From NCBI GenBank assembly GCA_963664035.2, contig OY760867.2, forward strand, positions 2,914,001-2,978,000: a stretch of 64,000 nucleotides of DNA, given 5' to 3'. The notes beneath the pieces are model-generated. The model worked only from the letters and a program-made list of their open reading frames with translations, had not been told where the DNA came from and ran no database searches. The translations under genes and the position numbers were made by a program. Below, in pieces: positions 33,406 to 41,733 of this stretch (the stretch's first letter is position 1; each line of letters starts with the position of its first letter). The stretch is from G958296245 sp963664035 (GTDB lineage: Bacteria > Chloroflexota > Dehalococcoidia > Lucifugimonadales > G958296245).

Positions 33406-33558
33406 CCATCCTCGCCGACCTAGGCAGGACGTGCCTCAAGGATGCGACTCCTCCGCACTTGTCACAATGGCGTGTCCTTGCGCGCGATGGTCTGATGGCT
33501 TCGAGTTCTCTGAGGGGCGGCCCGCCGCGCGCCAACTACGGCTGAAGGAGTAAGGCAA

Positions 33559-34980
33559 ATGGGACCTGCAATTCTCGACATCGGTTCGAGGCGAGAGCTC
33601 TTCGTGGACGACCTACTGGTGGAAAGCCTCGACGGCGCGAGGCTCAAGCTCCAGGAGCCGAAGCCGGGCGGGGTCGCCATCGAGTACGACCAGCCGTGCG
33701 AACGCGAGCCCGCCGGGTCTCGCTCTTTCTACACCAGCGTCATCAAGGACGACGACATCTACCGCATGTACTACAGGGGCGACATGGCCTACTCGTGCTA
33801 TGCGGAGAGCGCCGACGGCATCAACTGGACGAAGCCCAGCCTGGGACTCGTGGAGGTGGAAGGCTCCACCGAGAACAACGCCATCGTCAGGGGCCGTCCG
33901 CTCTACCCGTTTATCGACGGCCGCCCCGGAGTGCCCGAGTCCGAGCGGTACAAGGCAAACTCCCTGGGGGATGGCGGGCTGCTCGGCCACGTCTCGGCTG
34001 ACGGCATCCATTGGAGGAAGATCCGCGACGAGGTCATAGTGCCCAGGGAGCTGGTGAACCACTTCGACGCGAACAGCGTGATGTTCTGGTCCGAGGTGGA
34101 GGAGCTCTACCTGCTATACGCCCGCCACATGGAGGGCGGCAGACGCGCCACGGCCAGGGCGACCTCCGAGGACTTCGCCGACTGGACGGGGCCCACCCTA
34201 ATGGAGTACAGCGACACGGGCGCCGCCACGCCGTCGGCTCAGTTGTACACGAACCAGACGCAACCCTATTTCCGCGCACCCCACATCTACGTCTCGATGC
34301 CGGGCCGCATATTCTTCGCGGACCTAGTTCACATCTCCCGCGAAGACGACGTTGCCTTCGCCCGCAGCCGCGTCATCACTGACGAGGTGCGGCGGTTCTA
34401 CGATGCCGAGGTCGATGGGAGGGCCGGAGGCGCGGGAGACGTCGCGGACGGAGTGTTCCTAACGTCCAGGGCCGGGACGACGATGTACGACTTCACGTTC
34501 AGGGAGAGCTTCGTCAGGCCGGGCATCGGCCTCAACAACTGGACGACCCGGAACAACTATCCCGCGTGCGGCGTGGTGCAGACTGGTCCAACCGAGATGT
34601 CGCTGTACGTGCAGCGCAACTACGCCCAGAAGACGGCGTACCTCGAGCGGCTGACCCTGCGCCTGGACGGCTTCTCGTCGCTCAACGCGCCCTACGACGG
34701 CGGCGAGATGACCACCCGTCCGTTCACCTTCTCAGGCGAGCGGCTGGAGATCAACTACTCCACGAGCGCGGCCGGCAGTATCAGGGTCGAGGTCCAGGAC
34801 GCCGACGGCGTACCCGTGCCCGGCTACGGTCTGGACGAGTGCCGCGAGGTGATCGGCGACGAGATCGCGCGCGCCGTCGCGTGGGAGGGCGGCTGCTCGG
34901 TCGGCGCGCTGGCGGGCAAGCCGGTGCGCCTGCGGTTCGTCATGAAGGACGCCGACCTGTACTCCCTGCGCTTTCACTAG
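33559..34980 (+). CDS. Beta-propeller glycosidase-like protein (GH32/43-like)
   Basis: A 473-residue cytoplasmic propeller: MGPAILDIGSRRELFVDD, KDDDIYRMYYRGD, SADGINWTKPSLG, VSADGIHWRKIR, TARATSEDFADWTG. The final about 120 residues form a beta-sandwich-like tail. It is a relative of the protein at 24858-26462 and of glycosidase-type proteins frequent in Planctomycetes and SAR202. It lies downstream of two permeases, with a promising GAAGGAG ribosome-binding site, so it is probably part of the same import-and-degrade operon. No substrate can be assigned. Confidence 0.82.
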   Translation: MGPAILDIGSRRELFVDDLLVESLDGARLKLQEPKPGGVAIEYDQPCEREPAGSRSFYTSVIKDDDIYRMYYRGDMAYSCYAESADGINWTKPSLGLVEVEGSTENNAIVRGRPLYPFIDGRPGVPESERYKANSLGDGGLLGHVSADGIHWRKIRDEVIVPRELVNHFDANSVMFWSEVEELYLLYARHMEGGRRATARATSEDFADWTGPTLMEYSDTGAATPSAQLYTNQTQPYFRAPHIYVSMPGRIFFADLVHISREDDVAFARSRVITDEVRRFYDAEVDGRAGGAGDVADGVFLTSRAGTTMYDFTFRESFVRPGIGLNNWTTRNNYPACGVVQTGPTEMSLYVQRNYAQKTAYLERLTLRLDGFSSLNAPYDGGEMTTRPFTFSGERLEINYSTSAAGSIRVEVQDADGVPVPGYGLDECREVIGDEIARAVAWEGGCSVGALAGKPVRLRFVMKDADLYSLRFH

Positions 34981-34981
34981 C

Positions 34982-35125
34982 GATGCCAAGGCTCAGCCGC
35001 GGGCATACTCCGCCCCCAACCGCGACTGCGCCTACCCGGTGATCGTCCGCCTGCCCGACGGCCGGCTCTTCCGCACCTACTACACGTCGTTCGTGGACGG
35101 CGACTGCGAGGCCAGGGGCACGTAG
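34982..35125 (+). pseudogene. C-terminal remnant of a BNR/sialidase-like gene
   Basis: The stretch encodes an isolated tail, including NRDCAYPVIVRLPDGRLF and TYYTSFVDGDCEARGT, and then a stop. This is the closing blade of a propeller hydrolase, but nothing upstream of it in this frame encodes the rest: the previous 3' end is the intact protein at 33559-34980. It is likely a relic of a duplicated or deleted gene. Confidence 0.6.
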
Positions 35126-35161
35126 CTCAGCGACGACGTGTAGCCCCCGAGGCCCCCTACC

Positions 35162-36043
35162 CTACCCGACCCGCGCCCGCGCGGCCAGCCGCCGCCAGTC
35201 GCTCATCGCCTCCAACCCCAGCACCCTCCGCGACCGGCTGTTGTCGAACACCGACGCCCTCGGGTTGCGCTCGTACACCTCCGGCTTCCGCACCTCCGGC
35301 ACCCTCCCGAACCGCTCCCGCAGCACCTCCAGCGTGGGCCGCGTGGATAGCGTATCGTCCGCGCACACGAAGAACGCATCGTACGCCTCGCCGTCTCGCG
35401 CAAGCGCCAGCCACAGCGCCCGCGCCACCTCCTCCGGCTCCACGTACGCCCACATGTGGTGGTTGCGCGGGTCCGCCCCCCACTCCTCCAGCTCGTGCCA
35501 GTGCGGCGGGTACACGATGCGGCTCGGACGGATCGCCGTAACCCGCATCTTCCCCCGCGCCGCGTAGGCCCGGCACACCGCCTCCGTGAGCTGCTTGCTC
35601 AGCGAGTACGCGTCCGTCGGCCGCAGCGGGTGCGCCTCGTCCACCGGCAGGTACTGCGGCGCCCAGTCCGGCGGGTTGTAGTGCAGCCCCGTCGCCGCGT
35701 CGCTCGACGCCACGACCGCCCGCCGTATCCCCACGTTCTCCGACGCCTGCAGCGTGTTCCACGTCCCCTGCACGTTGACCTCGAACGTCACGCTCGCCGG
35801 CGCCGTCCGCTGGTTCGGCACCGCCGCCAGGTGTACCACCGAGTCGTGCCCCGCCAGCGCCCGCTCCAGCGCCAGGAAGTCGACCACGCTCGCCTCCGCG
35901 TACCCGACCCCGCGCCGCTCCGGCGGACGCACGTCCACCACCGTGACATCCGCGCGCTCCGCGAAGTAGTCCACGACCCACCGCCCCAGCCGGCCGCTGC
36001 CCCCGGTTATCGCCACCCTGCCTATGTCCGCCCGCCTACCCAC
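35162..36043 (-). CDS. NAD-dependent epimerase/dehydratase
   Basis: A 293-residue extended short-chain dehydrogenase. The GTG at 36043 is chosen because the Rossmann motif follows at once (IGRVAITGGSGRLGRWVVDY). Acidic residue in VTVVDVRPPE fits NAD(H). The catalytic Ser/Tyr-Lys are seen as ASSDAATG and DAYSLSKQLTE. The C-terminal half carries the sugar-binding part. It starts 2 nt after the stop of the enolase-superfamily gene, so the two are one operon, probably working on the same sugar acid. Confidence 0.87.
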   Translation of the reverse strand: MGRRADIGRVAITGGSGRLGRWVVDYFAERADVTVVDVRPPERRGVGYAEASVVDFLALERALAGHDSVVHLAAVPNQRTAPASVTFEVNVQGTWNTLQASENVGIRRAVVASSDAATGLHYNPPDWAPQYLPVDEAHPLRPTDAYSLSKQLTEAVCRAYAARGKMRVTAIRPSRIVYPPHWHELEEWGADPRNHHMWAYVEPEEVARALWLALARDGEAYDAFFVCADDTLSTRPTLEVLRERFGRVPEVRKPEVYERNPRASVFDNSRSRRVLGLEAMSDWRRLAARARVG

Positions 36044-36045
36044 GG

Positions 36046-37251
36046 CTACGCCCCCGGCTCCGCCTCCGAGATGTCCGCCCTCAGCCTCGCCTCCTCGCCC
36101 GGCAGACCCTCCTCGTAGTACTGCCTGACCCACCGAGGGCTCAGTTGCCGGTACGGGTGCTTCGCCAGCGCCGCCTCGTCCAGGTCGATGCCCAGCCCGG
36201 GCCCCTCCGGCAGCCGTATGTACCCGTCCTCCACCCGCAGCGGCTCCACCGCGACCTGCTCCCCGAACGCCTCCATGTTCACGAAGTACTCCGTGATCAG
36301 GAAGTTCGGCATACCCGCGCTCGCCTGCAGCGTCGCCGCCAGCGCGACCGTCGTGCTGTTGAAGTTGTGAGGCGACACCGCCACGAAGTACGGCTCCGCC
36401 ATCGCCGCGATCTCCCGCAGCTCCAGTATCCCACCGACGCTGCCCACGTCCGGGTTGATGATGTCCGCCGCCTGCTTCTCGAACACCGCCCGAAACTCGT
36501 GCTTCGTGTAAAGCTCCTCCCCCGTCACCACCGGGATCCGCACCTCCCGGCGCACCGACGCCAGCGCGTCCAGGTTCTCCGCCAACACAGGCTCCTCGTA
36601 CCAGAACGGCCGGTACGCCTCCATCTCCCGCGCAATCCGCACCGCGTGCATCGGCGCCAGCCGCCGGTGCATGTCCAGCAGTATGTCCACGTCAGGCCCC
36701 ACAGCCTCCCGCACCGTCCGCACGCTCCGCACCGCCGTCTCCTCCACCTCCCGGCTAACGTACGTCCGCCACGCGCCCGGCAGCGGGTCGAACTTCAGCG
36801 CCGTGAATCCACGCGCCACAACCCCGCGCGCCGCCTCCGCGAGCTCCTCCGGCGTGCTCGCGTGCCCGAACCACCCGTTCGCGTACACCCGCACCCTGTC
36901 CCGGCACGCGCCCCCGAGCAGCATGTACACCGGCGCCCCCAGCTTCTTCCCCGCGATGTCCCACATCGCCTGCTCCAACCCGCTCAGCGCGCAGTACAGG
37001 TCCATCGCCCCCCGCCGCGTCGCGAAGTCGTCGTAAGCCACCTGCGTGAAATGCTTGACGTGCATCGGGTCCCGGCCCACCAGGTACCGCTCCAGCGCCG
37101 CCACGTGCGCCGCTATCTGAACGTCCCGGTCCGCCTGCGTATAGCACTCCCCCCACCCGTATATCCCCTCGTCCGTCTCCACCTTCACGAAGCAAAGGTT
37201 CTTCCGAGCCCCCGGATGCGCCAAGAACGTCTTAACCCCAGTAACTTCCAC
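36046..37251 (-). CDS. Enolase-superfamily (mandelate racemase/galactonate dehydratase-like) enzyme
   Basis: A 401-residue muconate-lactonising/mandelate racemase type protein. The barrel motifs expected are visible: Lys in ARGFTALKFDP, metal-binding Asp in DVDILLDMHRRL, Glu in RPFWYEEPV, Glu in VVTGEELYTKHEF and the catalytic His in AVSPHNFNSTT. This set is closest to sugar-acid dehydratases of the galactonate dehydratase group. It should dehydrate a C5/C6 aldonic acid after metal-stabilised proton abstraction; which one cannot be read. Divergently placed from the SDR gene at 37384. Confidence 0.88.
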   Translation of the reverse strand: MEVTGVKTFLAHPGARKNLCFVKVETDEGIYGWGECYTQADRDVQIAAHVAALERYLVGRDPMHVKHFTQVAYDDFATRRGAMDLYCALSGLEQAMWDIAGKKLGAPVYMLLGGACRDRVRVYANGWFGHASTPEELAEAARGVVARGFTALKFDPLPGAWRTYVSREVEETAVRSVRTVREAVGPDVDILLDMHRRLAPMHAVRIAREMEAYRPFWYEEPVLAENLDALASVRREVRIPVVTGEELYTKHEFRAVFEKQAADIINPDVGSVGGILELREIAAMAEPYFVAVSPHNFNSTTVALAATLQASAGMPNFLITEYFVNMEAFGEQVAVEPLRVEDGYIRLPEGPGLGIDLDEAALAKHPYRQLSPRWVRQYYEEGLPGEEARLRADISEAEPGA

Positions 37252-37383
37252 TGTCTCCTAACCTCCCTATCGTCCACCCCAGCATACCCCACAACCCACC
37301 CCCCCGCCACGCCCCCTTAGTGCCCCTTCGTGCCCTTCGTGGATGTATACTGGCGCCCAACACCCCAAACCCAGGAGCCCCCC

Positions 37384-38109
37384 GTGTCCCGCCTACACTC
37401 CAAGATCGCCGTCATCACCGGAGGCGCGACCGGCGTCGGCAGGGGCATGACCCGCGCCTTCGCCGCCGAGGGCGCAACCGTCGTCATAGCCTCCAGGCGC
37501 ACCGACGTCATGGCCCGCGCCGCCGAAGAGATGCGCCCCCTCCCAGGCGCCGTCGAGACCTACCGCGCCGACGTCACCGACGAAGCCCAGGTCGCCGCCC
37601 TCTTCGACCACGTCGTACACCGCTTCGGGCGCGTCGACGTCGCCGTAAACAACGCCGGCATAGAGGCCGGCGCGCCCCTGCACCAACTCCCCCTCGAGAC
37701 CTGGCGGCGCGTCATCGAAGTCAACCTCACCGGCGTCTTCCTATGCTGCCGCGAGGCCATGAGGGTCATGATGCCCCGTGGCGGCGGGCGCATCATCAAC
37801 ATCGGCAGCACCGCCGCCCAGATGCCCCGCCCCGACGCATCCGCATACGCCGCCTCCAAGTTCGGCGTCGTCGGGCTCACCCACGCGGCCGCCATAGAGG
37901 GCCGCGCACACGGCATAGCCGTCTGCTGCCTACACCCCGGCAACGTCGACATAGAGACCCGCGGCCCCGGCCGCATACACCCCGAGCCCATGATGGAGGT
38001 AGCCGCCGTAGCCGAAGCCGCCGTAGCCATGGCCGCCATGCCCCCCGACGTAAACCTATACCAGGCCATAATCCTCCCCCTGGGCATGCCATACCTGGGC
38101 CGAGGCTAA
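37384..38109 (+). CDS. Short-chain dehydrogenase/reductase (SDR)
   Basis: A 241-residue classical SDR. GTG at 37384 is chosen for AGGAG 6-7 nt upstream. Rossmann motif TGGATGVGRGM, NNAG motif (DVAVNNAGIEAG), catalytic Ser (INIGSTAAQ) and Tyr-Lys (AYAASKFGVVG) are present. Likely oxidises a hydroxyl in the sugar-acid or related pathway of the neighbouring divergent genes. The stop is 2 nt before rtcB. Confidence 0.9.
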   Translation: MSRLHSKIAVITGGATGVGRGMTRAFAAEGATVVIASRRTDVMARAAEEMRPLPGAVETYRADVTDEAQVAALFDHVVHRFGRVDVAVNNAGIEAGAPLHQLPLETWRRVIEVNLTGVFLCCREAMRVMMPRGGGRIINIGSTAAQMPRPDASAYAASKFGVVGLTHAAAIEGRAHGIAVCCLHPGNVDIETRGPGRIHPEPMMEVAAVAEAAVAMAAMPPDVNLYQAIILPLGMPYLGRG

Positions 38110-38111
38110 CC

Positions 38112-39293
38112 ATGCCGAACGTAAAGAACTGGGCATCCATCCTCGACGACCAGACCCGCAAGCAGGCGGAGATGCTCTCCCGCGCCCCAGGCATCGCCGG
38201 ACACGTCGCCCTCATGCCCGACGCCCATCTCGGCATGGGCGCGACCGTCGGCAGCGTCATACCCACCTTCCCCGACACCCTCATACCCGCCGCCGTCGGC
38301 GTGGACATCGGATGCGGCATGATCGCCGTCCGCACCAACAAGACCCGCCGCGCCCTCCCGCGAGACCTCTCCCCCCTCGTCAACCTCTTCTCCCGCTCCA
38401 TACCAGCCGGCGTTGGCCGCGAGCGCAAGGCCGCGAAGGGCGACTCACAGCGCGCCCAGACCCGGAGGGCCGCGCGCTGGCTGGAGGACGACCCGCTCCC
38501 CCACCTGCCTGCCGAGCGAGGCAAGGCAGGCCCCGAAGGCTTCGACCAGGACCGCGCCCTCCGACAGCTTGGCACCCTCGGCTCCGGCAACCACTTCGTC
38601 GAGGTCTGCCTGGACGAAGACGACCGCGTCTGGATCGTCCTGCACTCCGGCTCCCGCGGCATCGGCAACGCCATCGCCACCACCTTCATCCGCCGCGCCC
38701 AGCAGGAGAACACCGCAAAGCTCGAAGACCGAGACCTCGCCGCCCTGCGCGGCCCCTCATTCGAACTCTACGTCGACATGATGGAGTGGGCACAGCGCTA
38801 CGCCTTCGCCAACCGCGAATTCATGATGGACGCCGCCATGGCCGACCTGGCCACCCTCGCCCGCGGCCTCCGCGAGGAGGAGCGCATCAACTGCCACCAC
38901 AACTTCGCCGCACGCGAGACCCACTTCGGCAACGAAGTCTGGCTCACCCGCAAGGGCGCAATCAAGGCCGACAAGGGTGACCTCGGCGTCATCCCAGGCT
39001 CCATGGGCGCCGCCACCTACATAACCTCCGGCCTCGGCAACCCCGACTCCTACAACTCCTCCGCCCACGGCGCAGGCCGCCAATACAGCCGAAAAGCCGC
39101 CCGCCGCACCTTCACCGTAGACTCCCTAAACCGGCAAATGTCCGGCAAAGCCTGGAACAGCCGCAATGCCAAAGCCCTCCTCGACGAGCACCCCTCCGCC
39201 TACAAACCCATAGACCAGGTAATGCAAGACCAACAAGACCTAACCCGCCCCATCCACACCCTCCGCCAAATCGTCAACTACAAAGGCACCTGA
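38112..39293 (+). CDS. rtcB: RNA-splicing ligase RtcB
   Basis: A 393-residue RtcB ligase that joins RNA 2',3'-cyclic phosphate or 3'-phosphate ends to 5'-OH using GTP and Mn. Characteristic motifs: ALMPDAHLGMGATVG, VGVDIGCGM with a metal-binding Cys, LGSGNHFVEV, SGSRGIGN, HHNFA, GSMGAATYI and the GMP-accepting His in SSAHGAGRQYS. The usual Cys or Ser before that His is Ala here. The start is ATG 38112, 2 nt after the SDR stop. The 5'-adjacent SDR is probably only a chance operon partner. Confidence 0.94.
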   Translation: MPNVKNWASILDDQTRKQAEMLSRAPGIAGHVALMPDAHLGMGATVGSVIPTFPDTLIPAAVGVDIGCGMIAVRTNKTRRALPRDLSPLVNLFSRSIPAGVGRERKAAKGDSQRAQTRRAARWLEDDPLPHLPAERGKAGPEGFDQDRALRQLGTLGSGNHFVEVCLDEDDRVWIVLHSGSRGIGNAIATTFIRRAQQENTAKLEDRDLAALRGPSFELYVDMMEWAQRYAFANREFMMDAAMADLATLARGLREEERINCHHNFAARETHFGNEVWLTRKGAIKADKGDLGVIPGSMGAATYITSGLGNPDSYNSSAHGAGRQYSRKAARRTFTVDSLNRQMSGKAWNSRNAKALLDEHPSAYKPIDQVMQDQQDLTRPIHTLRQIVNYKGT

Positions 39294-39322
39294 CGGCACC
39301 TGACCCCTCCGTCGTTCCCGCG

Positions 39323-39511
39323 CCATCGTCGTAGGGGCAAACCCTCGTGGTTGCCCTCCTGTCCCTTCCCCCAACACCACCCCCACCATCGTCGTAGGGG
39401 CAAACCCTCGTGGTTGCCCTCCTGTCCCTTCCCCCAGCGCCACCCCCACCATCGTCGTAGGGGCAACCCTCGTGGTTGCCCTCCTCCCTCCCAGCGCCAC
39501 CCCCCACACTT
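39323..39511 (+). repeat. Three tandem 63-bp repeats plus a related palindrome
   Basis: Copies start at 39323, 39386 and 39449 with a 63-bp period; each contains GTAGGGGCAAACCCTCGTGG followed by TTGCCC. A related palindrome with the family B pattern follows at about 39530-39562 (CGTAGGGACGGGTTTGAAAC...). There are no spacers. The rest of 39294-39588 holds nothing else recognisable. Confidence 0.8.
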
Positions 39512-39588
39512 GTCATTCCCCACGACGTAGGGACGGGTTTGAAACGTTTGAAACCCGCCCTCCCCGGCCCCTGCCGTCATGCGAGACA

Positions 39589-39617
39589 TTGACACCCACG
39601 AACGCACGTGCTACCAT
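39589..39617 (+). promoter_or_regulatory. Consensus-like promoter of the mntA-hepT operon
   Basis: TTGACA (39589-39594), a 17-nt spacer and TACCAT (39612-39617). The -10 ends 6 nt before the ATG of the nucleotidyltransferase gene, implying a leaderless or near-leaderless transcript. Confidence 0.6.
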
Positions 39618-39623
39618 CCCCCC

Positions 39624-39938
39624 ATGAACCCTAGAATCGACATCCCAACGGACAGGATCGCCGAGTTCTGCCAGCGCAACCGTATCTGCCGCCTCGCCCT
39701 CTTCGGCTCCGTGCTCCGCGACGACTTCACCCCCGAAAGCGACGTGGACATCCTCGTCGAGTTCGAACCCGGCGCAAGGGTCGGCCTCGCCTTCTTCACC
39801 ATGCAGGACGAGCTCTCCGGCATACTCGGACGCCGAGTCGACATGAACACCTTCAAGGGAGTCAAAGAAAGCCGCAACTGGATCCTCAAAGCCGAGATAC
39901 TCGATTCCGCGGAGGTGGTGTATGACCAGGCGCGATGA
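39624..39938 (+). CDS. mntA: MNT-family nucleotidyltransferase (antitoxin-like)
   Basis: A 104-residue minimal nucleotidyltransferase with the GSx10DxD core (ALFGSVLRDDFTPESDVDIL). In MntA-HepT modules this enzyme AMPylates the HepT RNase to inactivate it. The ATG lies only 6 nt after the -10, with no ribosome-binding site, so leaderless translation is likely. It overlaps the hepT start by 17 nt. Confidence 0.88.
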   Translation: MNPRIDIPTDRIAEFCQRNRICRLALFGSVLRDDFTPESDVDILVEFEPGARVGLAFFTMQDELSGILGRRVDMNTFKGVKESRNWILKAEILDSAEVVYDQAR

Positions 39939-40281
39939 CAGCGTCTTTCTCGCCGACATGCTCAACCACGCCCGCGAAGCCGTCGATCTGCTCGGAGACG
40001 CGAGCGCGGATGACCTGGCGAGCGACCGAGTAACCGCGCTTGCCCTGCGAAAGCTGGTGGAGATCATCGGCGAGGCCGCCAACAGGGTCTCTCCGGCGAC
40101 GCGTCAGCGCCGCCCCGAAATCGCTTGGCCCCAGATCGTCGGAGCGCGCAACCGGCTGGTCCACGGCTACGACGCCGTCGACCTGGGCGTCCTCCATGAC
40201 ATCGTGCGGAACGACCTGCCGCCGCTGGTCGAGCGGTTGACGGCCATCGTCGAAGACGCCCCCGCCGAGCCCCCGGGCTGA
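39922..40281 (+). CDS. hepT: HepT-like RNase toxin (DUF86)
   Basis: A 119-residue HEPN-domain protein with the catalytic R-x4-H-x-Y motif (GARNRLVHGYD), helices and the usual length for HepT. The toxin is normally held inactive by MntA-made AMPylation of the tyrosine in that motif. It overlaps mntA by 17 nt. The next gene (40291) starts 9 nt later. Confidence 0.87.
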   Translation: MTRRDDSVFLADMLNHAREAVDLLGDASADDLASDRVTALALRKLVEIIGEAANRVSPATRQRRPEIAWPQIVGARNRLVHGYDAVDLGVLHDIVRNDLPPLVERLTAIVEDAPAEPPG

Positions 40282-40290
40282 GCGCCAGCC

Positions 40291-40968
40291 GTGTACGCCC
40301 TGAAATCCAGGCTCCCGCCCCAGGGCCGGATACAACGCGGCCTGCTGACCGTCGCCATAGTCTTCGCCACGCTGGCCGCCGTCGCCTTCACGCTGAATCT
40401 CGCCCTCTCCGGCGTCGACAGGCTCAAGGACGTGGCCGCCATCGTCCAATCGTCCGTCGCCGCCGCCGCGATCGTCACCGGAGGCGTCTTCGCCTACTAC
40501 AAGCTACAGCTATTCCGCGACTTCAAGCCCCACCTCACCATCTCCCACGACATCTCCCACAGGGTCCTCAGCGACAGCTACATGCACCTCGCCGTAACCG
40601 CCACCCTCCACAACAGGTCCAAGGTCCAGATAGAGCTCCGAAACGGCTTTTCGCGCCTGCAGGGCGTGTCCCCCGTCTCCGACGAGGAGGTCGAGTCCCT
40701 CTACGCCGGCACCTTCGAGGACATGGAGCACGACACCCTGCAATGGCCCACCCTCGACGAAGTAGACCGCGCCTGGGACGAAGGCGAGCTCATAGTCGAA
40801 CCCGGCGAGTCCCACGCCGAGACCTTCGAGTTCATAGTAGGCGCATACGTCTACGACACCGTCCTCCTCTACTCCTACTTCTACAACCCCGAAGCGTCGC
40901 AGGACCCAGGCTCCGCCAGGGGATGGCACGCGACCACCGTCCATGATATCGTTGAACGCGTCGCATAG
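40291..40968 (+). CDS. Unrecognised two-TM protein following hepT
   Basis: A 225-residue protein of no family I recognise. It has two N-terminal hydrophobic segments (LLTVAIVFATLAAVAFTLNL and VAAAAIVTGGVFAYYKLQLF), then a soluble, apparently beta-rich and acidic domain (residues 75-225). The layout of two membrane helices plus a soluble domain recalls membrane effectors in some defence modules, but there is no diagnostic motif. It starts with GTG 9 nt after hepT and is likely co-transcribed with it. Confidence 0.7.
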   Translation: MYALKSRLPPQGRIQRGLLTVAIVFATLAAVAFTLNLALSGVDRLKDVAAIVQSSVAAAAIVTGGVFAYYKLQLFRDFKPHLTISHDISHRVLSDSYMHLAVTATLHNRSKVQIELRNGFSRLQGVSPVSDEEVESLYAGTFEDMEHDTLQWPTLDEVDRAWDEGELIVEPGESHAETFEFIVGAYVYDTVLLYSYFYNPEASQDPGSARGWHATTVHDIVERVA

Positions 40969-40996
40969 CCCGCAATTCCCGAACAGGAGGCCCCAC

Positions 40997-41140
40997 TTGC
41001 CAGGCGAAGACAAGCGCCGCGACAGGGTAATGATCAAGGGCACCGCCCCAAGGGAAGCGCCCCCGCGCCCCCGCGGCCAGCGCAAACCCCCCGGCCGCCA
41101 GCCCATCCTCCCCAAGCGCCCCCCCTCCCCGACACCGTAG
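40997..41140 (+). CDS. Small Pro/Arg-rich protein (about 47 residues), tentative
   Basis: A TTG start at 40997, 6 nt after a perfect AGGAGG, opens a frame to the repeat at 41137-41161. The product is basic and proline-rich (RVMIKGTAPREAPPRPRGQR). Its stop codon lies in the repeat. It has no family I recognise, but the strong ribosome-binding site argues it is translated. Confidence 0.45.
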   Translation: MPGEDKRRDRVMIKGTAPREAPPRPRGQRKPPGRQPILPKRPPSPTP

Positions 41141-41161
41141 GGGCGGGTTTCAAACCCGCCC
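41137..41161 (+). repeat. Family B palindromic repeat
   Basis: A palindrome (GTAGGGGCGGGTTT then CAAACCCGCCC) matches the copy at 46684-46708 exactly, and the identity continues for several more bases. Related forms occur near 39530 and 49551. Confidence 0.75.
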
Positions 41162-41210
41162 TCCCCTGTCTCAGGTCTCAAACCCGCCCTCCCCCGTCTC
41201 GGAACGCGCT

Positions 41211-41239
41211 TTGACACGCCCGCCTCCGTTCGCTATCAT
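41211..41239 (+). promoter_or_regulatory. Strong promoter of the five-gene tRNA operon
   Basis: TTGACA (41211-41216), a 17-nt spacer and TATCAT (41234-41239). Transcription should begin about 20 nt before the tRNA-Met 5' end. Confidence 0.75.
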
Positions 41240-41274
41240 CAGTCCCGACCGGGCGAAAGCCGGCTCGCGAGGGA

Positions 41275-41346
41275 GGCAACGTAGCTCAGTGGTAGAGCGG
41301 GCGCTTCATAAGCGCTAGGTCACAGGTTCGAACCCTGTCGTTGCCA
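41275..41346 (+). tRNA. tRNA-Met (CAT), elongator type
   Basis: A full cloverleaf: acceptor GGCAACG pairs with CGTTGCC, D arm, an anticodon loop TTCATAA and a T loop GGTTCGAACC. It lacks the GGG/CCC anticodon stem of initiator tRNA. It could instead be the tRNA-Ile read via lysidine. The CCA is not encoded. Confidence 0.9.
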
Positions 41347-41382
41347 CGCCAGACAGGAGACCCATCGGACGGCTCGCCAGCG

Positions 41383-41455
41383 GGGCGGTTAGCTCAGTGG
41401 TTAGAGCGCTTGCTTCACACGCAAGAGGTCCGAGGTTCGACCCCTCGACCGCCCA
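41383..41455 (+). tRNA. tRNA-Val (CAC)
   Basis: Acceptor GGGCGGT pairs with ACCGCCC; the anticodon loop TTCACAC gives CAC. No CCA encoded. Confidence 0.9.
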
Positions 41456-41495
41456 CCAGCGTCCCGGTGCGGAGAGGACAGGTCGGCTAGGACGT

Positions 41496-41578
41496 GCCGA
41501 AGTGGCGGAACGGCAGACGCGCTACGTTCAGGGCGTAGTACCCGTACGGGTGTGTGGGTTCAAATCCCACCTTCGGCA
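41496..41578 (+). tRNA. tRNA-Leu (CAG)
   Basis: Acceptor GCCGAAG with CTTCGGC, a long variable arm typical of class II tRNAs, and anticodon CAG. CCA is encoded (41579-41581). Confidence 0.9.
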
Positions 41579-41615
41579 CCAAGCAGACCGTCCAGCCGAG
41601 ACCGTCCCGATTCGC

Positions 41616-41689
41616 GCGCTTGTAGCTCAGTTGGATAGAGCGCAGCCCTGCGGAGGCTGAGGCCGTGGGTTCGAGTCCCGCCAAGCGCG
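41616..41689 (+). tRNA. tRNA-Arg (GCG)
   Basis: Acceptor GCGCTTG with CAAGCGC and loop CTGCGGA, giving anticodon GCG. CCA is encoded (41690-41692). Confidence 0.88.
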
Positions 41690-41733
41690 CCACCGCCCAT
41701 GATCGAAGACCGCGGCGGGCCCTTCAGGCTCCA

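Noticed and set aside
37321..37383. Promoter built on CCTTCGTGCCCTTCGTGGAT plus TATACT before the SDR gene
   Set aside because: The same phrase occurs at 12239-12261 but at a different distance from the -10, so it is more likely a dispersed repeat than a -35 region; no reliable -35 was found.
39323..39511. Possible CRISPR-like array
   Set aside because: The three units are contiguous 63-bp repeats with no unique spacers, and no cas genes are present.
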